This document shows, one piece after another, positions 15,055-23,120 of a DNA stretch of 35,900 nucleotides (positions are counted from its first letter, which is position 1; each line of letters starts with the position of its first letter). Position numbers and translations under genes: made by a program. The stretch covers positions 1 to 35,900 of the forward strand of contig JARFQU010000089.1 in the NCBI GenBank assembly GCA_029287595.1, given 5' to 3'. This DNA comes from Halioglobus sp. (GTDB lineage: Bacteria; Pseudomonadota; Gammaproteobacteria; Pseudomonadales; Halieaceae). The notes under the pieces were generated by a model, which was not told the DNA's origin, made no database searches, and saw only the letters and a program-made list of their open reading frames with translations.

Positions 15055-16536
15055 ATGGGCATAGACATCCACAAGACCAGTTTCACTGCGCAGGACTACC
15101 GTGCGTTCCAGCAGCGGCTGGAAGAAAATCTGGATGCCCTGGCCCGACTGGCGCAGGATCCGGAGTTTGCCCGGGGTCATGCATCCCTGGGTGCAGAGCT
15201 GGAAATGTACGTGGTGGACGACGCTGGCAGGCCACTGCACGCCAACCAGGAGATCCTGGCCGACTCGGGAGACCCGCAGCTCACCCTGGAGTTGAATCGT
15301 TACAACCTGGAATTCAATCTTTCCCCTTACCGTTTTGACCAGCAACCCTTTGCCGCGACGGAGCGCGAGATCCTGCAGCGCATGAGCGGTTTGCGTGAGG
15401 TTGCGGCGCGTCACGGTGGGCGGATCGTCCCCATAGGTATTTTGCCCACGCTGCGCAAATCGGATTTCGGCAGCCACTCTATTACCGACCGGCGCCGCTA
15501 TCACGCCCTGGTGGCGCAATTGATTCAGCGCCGCGGTGGACAGTTCCGCATCGATATCAACGGCGAAGACCCCCTGCAACTGGATATGGAAGATATTACC
15601 CTGGAAGGGGCGAACACCTCTTTCCAGGTGCACTTGCGGGTCAATCCCGAGGATTATGCCGATACCTTCAACGCCATCCAATTGATGACGCCCCTGGCGG
15701 TGGCGCTGGCGGCGAACTCGCCGACCCTGTTCGGGCACTCGCTGTGGCACGAGACCCGTATTCCCCTGTTCAAGCAATCCATAGATACCCGTCGGGTAGA
15801 TCGCTACACCTGGAATGAGCCTGCCCGGGTGAGCTTCGGCCAGGGCTGGGCCAGGCGCGGGGCGGGGGAGTTATTCCGGGAAGTGGTGCGTATTTATCCG
15901 CCGCTGTTGCCCATCTGCGCACCGCGCTCGCCAGCCCAGGAGAAGGCGGCCGGCCAGACACCCTCGCTTGCCGAGTTACGCCTGCACCAGAGTACGGTGT
16001 GGCTGTGGAATCGCCCGATCTACGACGATGCCGATGGCGGCATGTTGCGCATTGAAATGCGCGCGCTGCCGGCGGGGCCCACTGCGGTAGATATGGTGGC
16101 CAACGCAGCCCTGCTCATTGGCCTGGCATGCGGGATAAGAGGGCAGCTAACCGAACTGCTGCCGGCGCTGCCGTTCAATATGGCAGAGTACAATTTCTAT
16201 CGCGCCGCCCAGCATGGCCTGGGCGCCAGAGTGGTATGGCCGGAGCCCGGACAGTCCGGTTATCGTGAACAGGCGATATGCGATGTAATAGAGCGCATGT
16301 TGCCCGTGGCCTTCGCGGGGCTCGCTGCGCTGGGAATATCCGGCGAAGAGTCATCGCGCTACCTGGGGGTGATTGAAACCCGCCTGGCGCGGCGCCGCAG
16401 CGGGGCGATCTGGCAGCAACAGAAATTGGCCCAGCTGAAAAAGAACATGCCGCTTGAAGCCGCACTGCATCAATTACTGGAGGAATTTATCAGTCACAGT
16501 GCAGCTAATACGCCTGTGGCCGAGTGGCCCCTATGA
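15055..16536 (+). CDS. Glutamate-cysteine ligase family 2 (GCS2) homologue
   Basis: Protein of 493 residues related to GCS2/YbdK-type carboxylate-amine ligases, which make gamma-glutamyl-cysteine or similar amides with ATP. Landmarks are SLGAELEMYVVDDAGRPL near residue 43 (metal-binding acidic residues), ELNRYNLEFNLSPYRF, HSITDRRRYHAL and RIEMRALPAGPT near residue 345. It is about 120 residues longer than YbdK. The next gene starts inside its stop codon (ATGA), so the two are translationally coupled. The next product is an M14 zinc hydrolase, suggesting synthesis and trimming of an amide; the actual substrate is not known. The ribosome binding site (GGCGG) is weak. Confidence 0.85.
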   Translation: MGIDIHKTSFTAQDYRAFQQRLEENLDALARLAQDPEFARGHASLGAELEMYVVDDAGRPLHANQEILADSGDPQLTLELNRYNLEFNLSPYRFDQQPFAATEREILQRMSGLREVAARHGGRIVPIGILPTLRKSDFGSHSITDRRRYHALVAQLIQRRGGQFRIDINGEDPLQLDMEDITLEGANTSFQVHLRVNPEDYADTFNAIQLMTPLAVALAANSPTLFGHSLWHETRIPLFKQSIDTRRVDRYTWNEPARVSFGQGWARRGAGELFREVVRIYPPLLPICAPRSPAQEKAAGQTPSLAELRLHQSTVWLWNRPIYDDADGGMLRIEMRALPAGPTAVDMVANAALLIGLACGIRGQLTELLPALPFNMAEYNFYRAAQHGLGARVVWPEPGQSGYREQAICDVIERMLPVAFAGLAALGISGEESSRYLGVIETRLARRRSGAIWQQQKLAQLKKNMPLEAALHQLLEEFISHSAANTPVAEWPL

Positions 16537-17567
16537 GACGATTCAAATTTATCCGCGATCCTCAGCCGGGAGACCTCGGCAACAACGTAGAGGAGTTTCT
16601 GCGCGGCCTGGGCGGTCCCGCCTGCCTGTTCCTCAGTGGTCGGGATGCCAGTCGCACCCGCGCGCTGGTCACCTTGCTGCACGGTAACGAACCTTCCGGC
16701 GCCATGGCGCTGTATCGCTGGCTGAAGAGCGGCAATCAACCCGCGGTCAACGTGGTCTGCGTGGTGGCTTCCGTGGTGGCGGCGCTGGAAAAACCATTAT
16801 TTAGCCACCGTATGTTACCCCGTGCCCGGGATCTCAATCGCTGTTTTCGCGCACCCTTTGATGATGCCCAGGGTGCGCTGGCACAAGAGATCCTGGAGAT
16901 ACTGCGGGTACACCACCCGGAAGCGGTGGTGGATATGCACAATACCTCGGGTTCAGGTCCGTCCTTCGGTGTGTGTACCCACATGGATCGCCAGCACGAT
17001 GCCCTGGTTTCCCTGTTTACGCAGCGGTTGATTGTTTCCGATCTGGGACTGGGCGCGCTGATGGAAATCAGTGAGCACTCCTATCCCACGGTTACGGTGG
17101 AAGTGGGAGGGCGGCTGGACGACGATGCCCATGCCCTGGCCTATGAGGGCATGTGCCGTTATTTCCAGGCGGAGAACGTGCTGGATGAGGGTGACACGGA
17201 CTGGGGACTGGACCTGTTGCGCGACCCGATACGCCTGGAGCTGAACGAGCACGTGACCCTGACCTATGCTGATGAGCCCAGCAGCGATTATGACATCACC
17301 TTGCGCACCGATATTGAGCATCACAATTTCGGCGGTGTCACTACCGAGACCTTACTCGGCTGGGCCAGTGGCCCCGAACGCGAACTGTTTTTAGCCCTGG
17401 ACGCGGGGGGGCGCTGTGCGGTAACCCGGCTGGTGCAGATCAGCGATGGCAAATTATACCCGGCGCAGCCGCTGAAATTATTTATGATCACCAATAATGC
17501 GGCGATCGCTCACTCAGACTGCCTGTTCTATGCGGTGGCGGATGACGGCAGTTCCATCGGCGGCTAG
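16533..17567 (+). CDS. M14-family zinc hydrolase (succinylglutamate desuccinylase/aspartoacylase-like)
   Basis: Zinc carboxypeptidase-fold hydrolase, 344 residues. The zinc ligands are seen in LLHGNEPSG (H-x-x-E) and VDMHNTSG (second His); DLNRCF supplies the substrate-binding Arg, and VEVGG the catalytic Glu region. The family cleaves amide bonds, for example in N-succinylglutamate or N-acetylaspartate. The start is ATG 16533, overlapping the TGA of the GCS2 homologue; an upstream in-frame GTG at 16524 is less likely. The coupling suggests a shared substrate, for example an amide made by the first and cut by the second, but this is inference. A weak hairpin plus T run follows. Confidence 0.88.
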   Translation: MRRFKFIRDPQPGDLGNNVEEFLRGLGGPACLFLSGRDASRTRALVTLLHGNEPSGAMALYRWLKSGNQPAVNVVCVVASVVAALEKPLFSHRMLPRARDLNRCFRAPFDDAQGALAQEILEILRVHHPEAVVDMHNTSGSGPSFGVCTHMDRQHDALVSLFTQRLIVSDLGLGALMEISEHSYPTVTVEVGGRLDDDAHALAYEGMCRYFQAENVLDEGDTDWGLDLLRDPIRLELNEHVTLTYADEPSSDYDITLRTDIEHHNFGGVTTETLLGWASGPERELFLALDAGGRCAVTRLVQISDGKLYPAQPLKLFMITNNAAIAHSDCLFYAVADDGSSIGG

Positions 17568-17597
17568 CACCGCGGTGGCCCGGCGAAAGTAGACCTG

Positions 17598-17619
17598 TCG
17601 CCAATTCAGGCGGGTTTTT
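17598..17619 (+). terminator. Weak possible terminator after the M14 gene
   Basis: CGCC-AATTCA-GGCG, a 4-bp stem plus one wobble pair, is followed by GG and TTTTT. It lies about 30 bases past the stop and before the recA promoter. The short stem makes termination doubtful. Confidence 0.3.
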
Positions 17620-17679
17620 CTCGCTCCCCCTGATTGACCACAATTAATTGAATTTGGGGCTTGCAATTCGATTTCAAAC

Positions 17680-17699
17680 AACTGAGTATATATACAGTA
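17680..17699 (+). promoter_or_regulatory. LexA box (SOS operator) of recA
   Basis: AACTGAGTATATATACAGTA matches the E. coli SOS consensus TACTGTATATATATACAGTA at 17 of 20 positions and keeps the CTG...CAG core (CTG-N10-CAG). It lies 32 bases before the recA start, with TTGCAA upstream as a possible -35. Repression by LexA and induction on DNA damage are expected. Confidence 0.9.
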
Positions 17700-17730
17700 G
17701 TTTTACTGTATAGCCAGGGGAGCACAGACG

Positions 17731-18792
17731 ATGGATGCCAACAAAACGAAAGCACTGGAAGCCGCACTCACTCAGATTGAACGCCAGTTTGGTAAGGGCA
17801 CGGTCATGCGCATGGGGGATCGGGAGCATGTCGCCATACCGGCGATTTCCACCGGTTCACTGGGCCTTGATATCGCATTGGGTATAGGTGGCCTGCCCAA
17901 GGGGCGCATCTGTGAGATTTATGGTCCGGAGTCATCCGGCAAGACCACCATGACCTTGCAGGTTATTGCCGAGGCACAGAAAGTCGGCGGCACGGCGGCC
18001 TTCATCGATGCCGAGCATGCGCTGGATCCTATTTATGCCGAAAAACTGGGCGTACAGATGGACGACCTGATCATGTCCCAGCCGGATACCGGTGAGCAGG
18101 CGCTGGAAGTGGCGGAGATGCTGGTGCGCTCCGGCGCGGTGGATGTACTGGTAATCGATTCGGTAGCTGCTCTCACGCCCAAGGCGGAAATTGAAGGCGA
18201 AATGGGGGACTCCCATGTTGGTTTGCAGGCCCGTCTGCTGAGCCAGGCCATGCGCAAGCTGACCGGCGCGATCAAACAGACCAACTGCCTGGTGATCTTT
18301 ATCAACCAGATCCGCATGAAGATCGGTGTCATGTTCGGTTCTCCGGAGACCACCACCGGCGGTAACGCCCTCAAATTTTACTCCTCTGTGCGCCTGGATA
18401 TCCGCCGCATTGGCGCGGTAAAAGATGGCGACGAGGTGGTCGGCAACGAGACCCGGGTGAAAGTGGTGAAAAACAAGGTGTCACCGCCGTTCAAGCAGGC
18501 CGAGTTTCAGATCATGTACGGCAAGGGCATCTACCACATGGGCGAGGTGATCGACTGGGGAGTCAAGCTGAGCCTGGTGGACAAGTCCGGCGCCTGGTAT
18601 GCCTATAAGGGCGACAAGATAGGCCAGGGCAAGGCGAACGCGGCCAAGTTCCTGGAGGACAATCCGGCGGTTGCCAACGAGATCGAATCCCAGATTCGCG
18701 ACCAGTTGCTCAACACCACGCCTCCACCCCGCAATGAGAAGCGTGTAGAAGATGCTCAGGTCGAGGCGGACGCGGACGCGGACGGCAAGTAA
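17731..18792 (+). CDS. recA: Recombinase RecA
   Basis: Central recombinase, 353 residues, the standard length. It forms filaments on single-stranded DNA, drives strand exchange and triggers LexA cleavage. Walker A is GPESSGKTT at 65-73, Walker B-type [15 protein letters not shown] follows near 140, and the L2 loop holds [26 protein letters not shown]. The C-terminal tail is acidic (EADADADGK), as in relatives. GGGGAG lies 9 bases upstream of the ATG. A LexA box precedes it and recX follows behind an intrinsic terminator, the normal gammaproteobacterial arrangement. Confidence 0.99.
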   Translation: MDANKTKALEAALTQIERQFGKGTVMRMGDREHVAIPAISTGSLGLDIALGIGGLPKGRICEIYGPESSGKTTMTLQVIAEAQKVGGTAAFIDAEHALDPIYAEKLGVQMDDLIMSQPDTGEQALEVAEMLVRSGAVDVLVIDSVAALTPKAEIEGEMGDSHVGLQARLLSQAMRKLTGAIKQTNCLVIFINQIRMKIGVMFGSPETTTGGNALKFYSSVRLDIRRIGAVKDGDEVVGNETRVKVVKNKVSPPFKQAEFQIMYGKGIYHMGEVIDWGVKLSLVDKSGAWYAYKGDKIGQGKANAAKFLEDNPAVANEIESQIRDQLLNTTPPPRNEKRVEDAQVEADADADGK

Positions 18793-18844
18793 GCCGCTTA
18801 ACCGCGGCCGGGTTCAATTTTTAAGGTGAATTTCCTTCCCCCCA

Positions 18845-18891
18845 GGCGTCGGGTATCCACTTACCCCCCTCTCATACCCGGCGCCTTTTTT
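18845..18891 (+). terminator. recA-recX intergenic terminator/attenuator
   Basis: Two 12-base arms, GGCGTCGGGTAT (18845-18856) and ATACCCGGCGCC (18874-18885), pair with one T-G wobble around a 17-base loop and are followed by TTTTTTCTTT. This strong intrinsic terminator would stop most recA transcripts and let a fraction read into recX, as known in E. coli. Confidence 0.9.
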
Positions 18892-18898
18892 CTTTCTC

Positions 18899-19396
18899 AT
18901 GACCGAGCAGCACAGCGTAGCTGCTGAGTTCGGCAGTGATGCAGTGGCCCCCACTGCTATCAACCCGGCCGATGTGCGCCTGGCTGCCATGAACCTGCTG
19001 GCGCGTCGCGAGCATTCCCTGCATGAACTACGGCAAAAGCTGCAGCGCCGCTTCCCGGATGAGTCCGTCGTGGCCTCGGAATTAGCGCGACTGCAGGACG
19101 AGAACCTGCAGAGCGATGAACGCTATGCGCAAAGTTATTTGCGACAGCGTAGCGGTAGGGGTTATGGACCACAGCGCGTGCGCCGGGAGATGCGCGACAA
19201 GGGACTTTCCGACGAACAGATAGCCCATGCCTTCGCCACGGTAGAGGTAGACTGGTACGAACTGGCCGCCCAGGTAATGCAGAAAAAATTTGGTGCTGTG
19301 CCCGTGACAGAACTGAAAGAAAAAGCGCGCAGGCTGCGCTTTATGCAGTACCGCGGCTTCCACGGCGACCACTATCAACACCTACTTGAGCTTTAA
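18899..19396 (+). CDS. recX: Regulatory protein RecX
   Basis: RecX, 165 residues, which binds RecA filaments and limits their activity. Family features are DVRLAAMNLLARREHSLHEL near residues 25-44, YAQSYLRQRSGRGYGPQRVRREM, and the C-terminal MQYRGFHGDHYQHLL. It follows recA after the terminator. The ATG lies only 8 bases after the terminator's T run and has no visible Shine-Dalgarno; the preceding bases are CTTTCTC. In-frame GTG (18944) and ATG (18989) alternatives also lack one, and the full-length product fits the family size best. Translation is probably weak, in keeping with low RecX levels. Confidence 0.95.
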   Translation: MTEQHSVAAEFGSDAVAPTAINPADVRLAAMNLLARREHSLHELRQKLQRRFPDESVVASELARLQDENLQSDERYAQSYLRQRSGRGYGPQRVRREMRDKGLSDEQIAHAFATVEVDWYELAAQVMQKKFGAVPVTELKEKARRLRFMQYRGFHGDHYQHLLEL

Positions 19397-19518
19397 GCTC
19401 CGGGATAGCCCAAACGGTAGCAAGCTCTTGGTAATTGATCTGTCGCATTGCCCGCAGTGTGAAATCCAAGTACTTTTCATCCTCTGGTCCTGGCAATAGA
19501 TGAATTGGAGAGCACTCG

Positions 19519-20922
19519 ATGGCTACCCTGACCTTTAACGGCGCGGCGCAGGAGGTTACCGGCTCCTGTTACCTGTTGGAAACCGCCGGGGGCGGGCGCA
19601 TTCTGCTTGAATGCGGTATGCACCAGGGCGGCGACGCGGTAGAGCGTATCCAGGACGAGGAGTTTGCTTTCGATCCCAACGATATCGATGCGGTGCTGCT
19701 GTCCCATGCTCACCTGGACCATTCCGGTTTGTTGCCCAAATTGTTTCACGAAGGTTTCGCGGGGCCGATCATTTGTAGCCGGGCTACAGCAGAATTATTG
19801 GATGTGATGCTTCACGATTCAGTGGGTCTGTACCTGCGCGACCTGGAGCGCAACAATATTCGCAATGCCAGGCGAGGAAAGCCTCAAATCGAACCAGCGT
19901 TTGGTATGGAGGATGTGGAAGGTGTACTTGGCCTGTGCCAGGGGCATCGCTACGGGGAGGAGGTCTCCCTGGGTGACAGCGTAACGGTGCTTTTCCATGA
20001 TGCCGGACACATACTCGGTTCCGCCATTGTTGAAGTGCGGCTGCAGGAAAAGGGCGAAGAAAAGATCCTGGTGTTTTCCGGCGACCTGGGTAAACAGGAT
20101 TCCGTGTTGATGAACGAACCGGCCCTGCTGCATAAAGCCGATGTATTGTTGACGGAAAGCACCTACGGGGACCGTGAGCACCGGGGAGAGCAGGATTCAC
20201 TGGAACAGTTGCGGGAAATTCTGCAGGAAACCTGGCGTCGCGGCGGGACGGTGATGATTCCCTCGTTTGCGGTGGGTCGTACCCAGGACATCCTGTTTCA
20301 CCTGGGGTGCCTGCATCATCAGGGGGAATTGGATAACTGGGAGGTCTTCCTGGACAGCCCCATGGCGATAGCGGTGACCCGTGTGTACGATCGCTGGCTG
20401 CATATGCTGGACGGTGATGATGTGCGGCAGCTCAGTGATGTGCACAAGACCTCCCTGGAAAAATTCCTGCCCACCCTGAACCTGACACCGGATACTGAGC
20501 AGTCCATGGCCATCAACCGTATCAAGGGTGGCGCTATTATTATTGCCGGCAGCGGTATGTGTACCGGGGGGAGGATACGACACCATTTCAAACAGCGCAT
20601 ATGGGATGATCGCAACACCATTATCTTTACCGGCTACCAGGCGCGCGGCACCCTGGGGCGCATCCTGGTGGACGGTGCGCGTTCCATCAAGCTGTTTGGT
20701 GAGGAGTACGTTGTGAAGTGCCATATAGAAACCCTGGGTGGCCTCTCTGCCCACGCCGGGCAAAGCGGCTTGCTGCAATGGATAAACAACTTCAGCCCGG
20801 CACCGCGAACCCTGCTGGTGCACGGGGAACCCCAGGCCCAGGATGCCCTGGCTGAGCGCTTGTGGCGTGACCAGGGCCTGAAGGTGGAGATCCCTGCCCG
20901 GGGTCAGAGTATCGTGATCTGA
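19519..20922 (+). CDS. MBL-fold / beta-CASP RNA-processing nuclease homologue
   Basis: Metallo-beta-lactamase protein of 467 residues with an RNA-specificity (beta-CASP) insert and C-terminal RMMBL motif. The zinc site HAHLDHSG is at residues 63-70; later come ESTYGDREH (motif with Asp/His), SFAVGRTQDIL, FTGYQARGTLGR and the RMMBL His in LGGLSAHAGQ and LLVHGEP. This layout matches the YSH1/CPSF-73-like family, usually annotated as RNA exo/endonucleases. The start has GGAGAG about 8 bases upstream. It lies downstream of recX with a 122-base gap, so probably has its own promoter. The RNA target is unknown. Confidence 0.92.
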   Translation: MATLTFNGAAQEVTGSCYLLETAGGGRILLECGMHQGGDAVERIQDEEFAFDPNDIDAVLLSHAHLDHSGLLPKLFHEGFAGPIICSRATAELLDVMLHDSVGLYLRDLERNNIRNARRGKPQIEPAFGMEDVEGVLGLCQGHRYGEEVSLGDSVTVLFHDAGHILGSAIVEVRLQEKGEEKILVFSGDLGKQDSVLMNEPALLHKADVLLTESTYGDREHRGEQDSLEQLREILQETWRRGGTVMIPSFAVGRTQDILFHLGCLHHQGELDNWEVFLDSPMAIAVTRVYDRWLHMLDGDDVRQLSDVHKTSLEKFLPTLNLTPDTEQSMAINRIKGGAIIIAGSGMCTGGRIRHHFKQRIWDDRNTIIFTGYQARGTLGRILVDGARSIKLFGEEYVVKCHIETLGGLSAHAGQSGLLQWINNFSPAPRTLLVHGEPQAQDALAERLWRDQGLKVEIPARGQSIVI

Positions 20923-21039
20923 AACCCCTGTAGCCAGCCGTCAGGTTGCCAGAACCGCAACTCTGGTCTACGCTTTGCGTTGCTGTTCAATCGAATGCAA
21001 AGCTCGGGCGCGCAGTGTCCCGGGCGGGAGGAAATCGCC

Positions 21040-21681
21040 ATGATACCCTGGGAATTCAAGGCTACCGAGCTGTCCACCTGTAACTGCGCCTATGGCTGCC
21101 CCTGTCAATTTAATGCCCTGCCCACCTATGGGCATTGTGAGGCCATGGTGGGCATACAGTTTCACCAGGGACACTTTGGAGATACGTCATTGGACGGTCT
21201 GCGTGCGGTGGTCATCATGCAGTGGCCGGGACCTGTGCACGAAGGTGCTGGAAAATGTTTTGCCATCATTGACGAGCGTGCCGACCAGGCGCAGCGCGAC
21301 GCGCTGGTGACAATTCTCAGTGGCGGCGAGACGGAGATGGGCGCAACCATTTTCAACGTATTCTCTGCTACCTACGATCAGGTATTTGACCCGGTCTTCA
21401 AGCCCATAGAAATCGATGTGGATGTAGATGCCCGAATCGGCCACGTCAAGGTCGAGGGACTGTGTGAAAGCAGCGGCCGGCCAATTCTCAACCCGGTGAC
21501 CGGGGAAGAGCACCGCGCGCGTATTGATCTCACCGATGGTTTCGAGTACAGCCTGGCGGAAATGGGTAGCAGCAGCTTTCACACCAGCGGCCCCATCGTC
21601 CTGTCCAACGAGGATCGCTACGCCCAGTTTGCGCATCTGCACATGAACAACCAGGGTGTGGTGCGGAGTGCCGCTGCCTGA
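21040..21681 (+). CDS. DUF1326 domain protein (cysteine-rich)
   Basis: Cytoplasmic-looking protein of 213 residues. The N-terminus carries a dense cysteine cluster, CNCAYGCPC (residues 14-22) with a further Cys at 33, typical of DUF1326. The ATG at 21040 is chosen for GGAGG about 8 bases upstream; the in-frame start at 20980 would add 20 residues unlike the family. It is followed closely by a DUF2182 membrane protein, a pairing seen in many bacteria. The function is unknown. The Cys cluster could bind a metal such as copper, iron or zinc, but this is inference. Confidence 0.9.
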   Translation: MIPWEFKATELSTCNCAYGCPCQFNALPTYGHCEAMVGIQFHQGHFGDTSLDGLRAVVIMQWPGPVHEGAGKCFAIIDERADQAQRDALVTILSGGETEMGATIFNVFSATYDQVFDPVFKPIEIDVDVDARIGHVKVEGLCESSGRPILNPVTGEEHRARIDLTDGFEYSLAEMGSSSFHTSGPIVLSNEDRYAQFAHLHMNNQGVVRSAAA

Positions 21682-21688
21682 ATCGCCA

Positions 21689-22501
21689 ATGACGGCGGCC
21701 GAGTCGCTATTGCGGCGTGACCGTTGGGTAGTAGCGTCCTGTCTGGTGTTACTGTGCCTGCTCAGTTGGTATTACCTGTTCGTGGGCGCCGGTACCGGTA
21801 TGAGCACCGTGGCCATGAGTACCTGGCAATTTCCCCCACCTGTCTATGATTCCATGGGACAGGGCAATTGGTCGCCGGCTTATTGGGGGATCATGCTGCT
21901 CATGTGGTGGATCATGATGATCGCCATGATGGTACCCAGTGCGGCTCCCATGATTCTATTATATGCCAGGGTGTGCCGGCGCCATCAACCCGATCAACTC
22001 AGTGTTATCCCCACGGCGTATTTCCTGCTTGGCTACCTTATTGCCTGGCTGGTTTTCAGCGTGGCGGCCACTGCTTTGCAGTGGTATCTCGAACAGCTCG
22101 GCCTGGTTCACAGCATGATGATGTGGAGCAACAGCCACCTGCTCTCCGCGCTATTCCTGCTGGCGGCGGGAATTTATCAGCTGTCCCCGTTAAAAGCCGT
22201 GTGCCTGCAACACTGTCGCTCGCCAGCTGGGTACCTTTCCGCCAACTGGCTTAAGGGCCGTTCCGGTGCATTGCAAATGGGTTTACGCCACGGGATTTTT
22301 TGTGTGGGTTGTTGTTGGTTTCTGATGCTGCTGCTGTTTGTGGGGGGTATTATGAACCTGGTGTGGATTGCCGGCCTGGCGATTTTTGTGCTGCTGGAAA
22401 AAATACTGCCGCGTGCGGCCTGGATGGCTAGAGGTTCTGGTGTGTTTATGCTGTTACTGGCCGGCTATCTGGTGGTGGTAATGGACGCCACAGCAAAATA
22501 A
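21689..22501 (+). CDS. DUF2182 integral membrane protein (putative metal-binding)
   Basis: Polytopic membrane protein of 270 residues with about six to seven helices. Notable are a Met/Trp-rich helix (LLMWWIMMIAMMVPSAAPM, about residues 70-88), the His- and Cys-bearing KAVCLQHC loop near 178, and FCVGCCW near 207. DUF2182 is described as a predicted metal-binding membrane protein. The start is uncertain: ATG 21689 lies 7 bases past the DUF1326 stop with no clear ribosome binding site, and GTG starts at 21656 or 21668 would overlap. Coupled translation from DUF1326 is likely. Its stop abuts a terminator that serves the opposite strand. Confidence 0.88.
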   Translation: MTAAESLLRRDRWVVASCLVLLCLLSWYYLFVGAGTGMSTVAMSTWQFPPPVYDSMGQGNWSPAYWGIMLLMWWIMMIAMMVPSAAPMILLYARVCRRHQPDQLSVIPTAYFLLGYLIAWLVFSVAATALQWYLEQLGLVHSMMMWSNSHLLSALFLLAAGIYQLSPLKAVCLQHCRSPAGYLSANWLKGRSGALQMGLRHGIFCVGCCWFLMLLLFVGGIMNLVWIAGLAIFVLLEKILPRAAWMARGSGVFMLLLAGYLVVVMDATAK

Positions 22502-22529
22502 AAAAGCCGCCAGCCTGTCAGGCTGGCGG
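22497..22529 (-). terminator. Rho-independent terminator after the Spy-like gene
   Basis: On the minus strand the palindrome CCGCCAGCCTG-A-CAGGCTGGCGG (22529-22507, stem at least 9 bp) runs into CTTTTTTATTTT. It lies about 34 bases past the stop of the periplasmic protein gene and overlaps the stop codon of the convergent DUF2182 gene. It lacks a T run in the plus direction. Confidence 0.88.
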
Positions 22530-22562
22530 TGGGGCTCTCCAGACGTGGAATGTTTTGCCGGG

Positions 22563-23012
22563 CTAGTCGGCGGGGCGATTTTTCCCTTTGTGCGCGGCGC
22601 GGGCTTGCTCCATTTGGGTCCGCTGCTCATCTGTTAGTACCGCCCGCATCTCCTCCCGGGAGCCACCCTGCTCGCGGATCTGCTGCATTTCCTGTACCTG
22701 CTCATCGCTCAGGCCCAGGTGTTCCTGCATGCGCTGCATACGTTGCGCATGATCTCCCTGGCGACTCTTGCGTAACTCCCTGGCCTTGGCCCTTTGCTCA
22801 TCGGTGAGTACTGCCTGCATTTCTTCGCGGCTGCCACCCTGTTCCCGGATTTCTCGCATCTGCTCAACCTGGTCCTGTGTCAGCCCCAGTTCCTGCTGCA
22901 TGCGTGCCCGGTGCTCCGCCTTGTCGCCACCGCCACGTTGACCCGGATCGCGCTCAGCCAGCGCGCCTGTGGCGCTCATCAGTAGCACCAGGGATAGAAT
23001 CATTACTTTCAT
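22563..23012 (-). CDS. Periplasmic Spy/CpxP-like protein with internal duplication
   Basis: Protein of 149 residues with a signal peptide (MKVMILSLVLLMSATGALA, cleavage near residue 19). A charged, helical, Gln/Glu/Arg-rich mature part follows, containing LTDEQ motifs as in the Spy/CpxP (LTXXQ) proteins, which act as periplasmic chaperones or stress/metal sensors. The mature part is almost entirely two tandem copies of a 45-residue unit (38-82 and 95-139, period 57), each with the same IREQGGSREEM core. GGAG lies about 9 bases before the ATG. No cysteine is present. A chaperone-like role is inferred from composition; the duplication is the unusual feature. Confidence 0.8.
   Translation of the reverse strand: MKVMILSLVLLMSATGALAERDPGQRGGGDKAEHRARMQQELGLTQDQVEQMREIREQGGSREEMQAVLTDEQRAKARELRKSRQGDHAQRMQRMQEHLGLSDEQVQEMQQIREQGGSREEMRAVLTDEQRTQMEQARAAHKGKNRPAD
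22596..22901 (-). repeat. Coding tandem repeat, two 45-codon units, period 171 bases
   Basis: Unit 1 lies at 22901-22767 and unit 2 at 22730-22596 within the Spy-like gene. The core IREQGGSREEM is identical in both at the protein level, but 6 of its 11 codons differ synonymously. This indicates an old duplication kept by selection on protein sequence. Confidence 0.85.
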
Positions 23013-23120
23013 TGCATTGCTCCTGTTGTGTGTCAGGTTCCTATTGAAGCAAGGGGCGGCGTTAATTAGGGTTGCGACAGGGTAAAGAAATGTTAAAACA
23101 CACCAAAAACCCGGTCAGAG

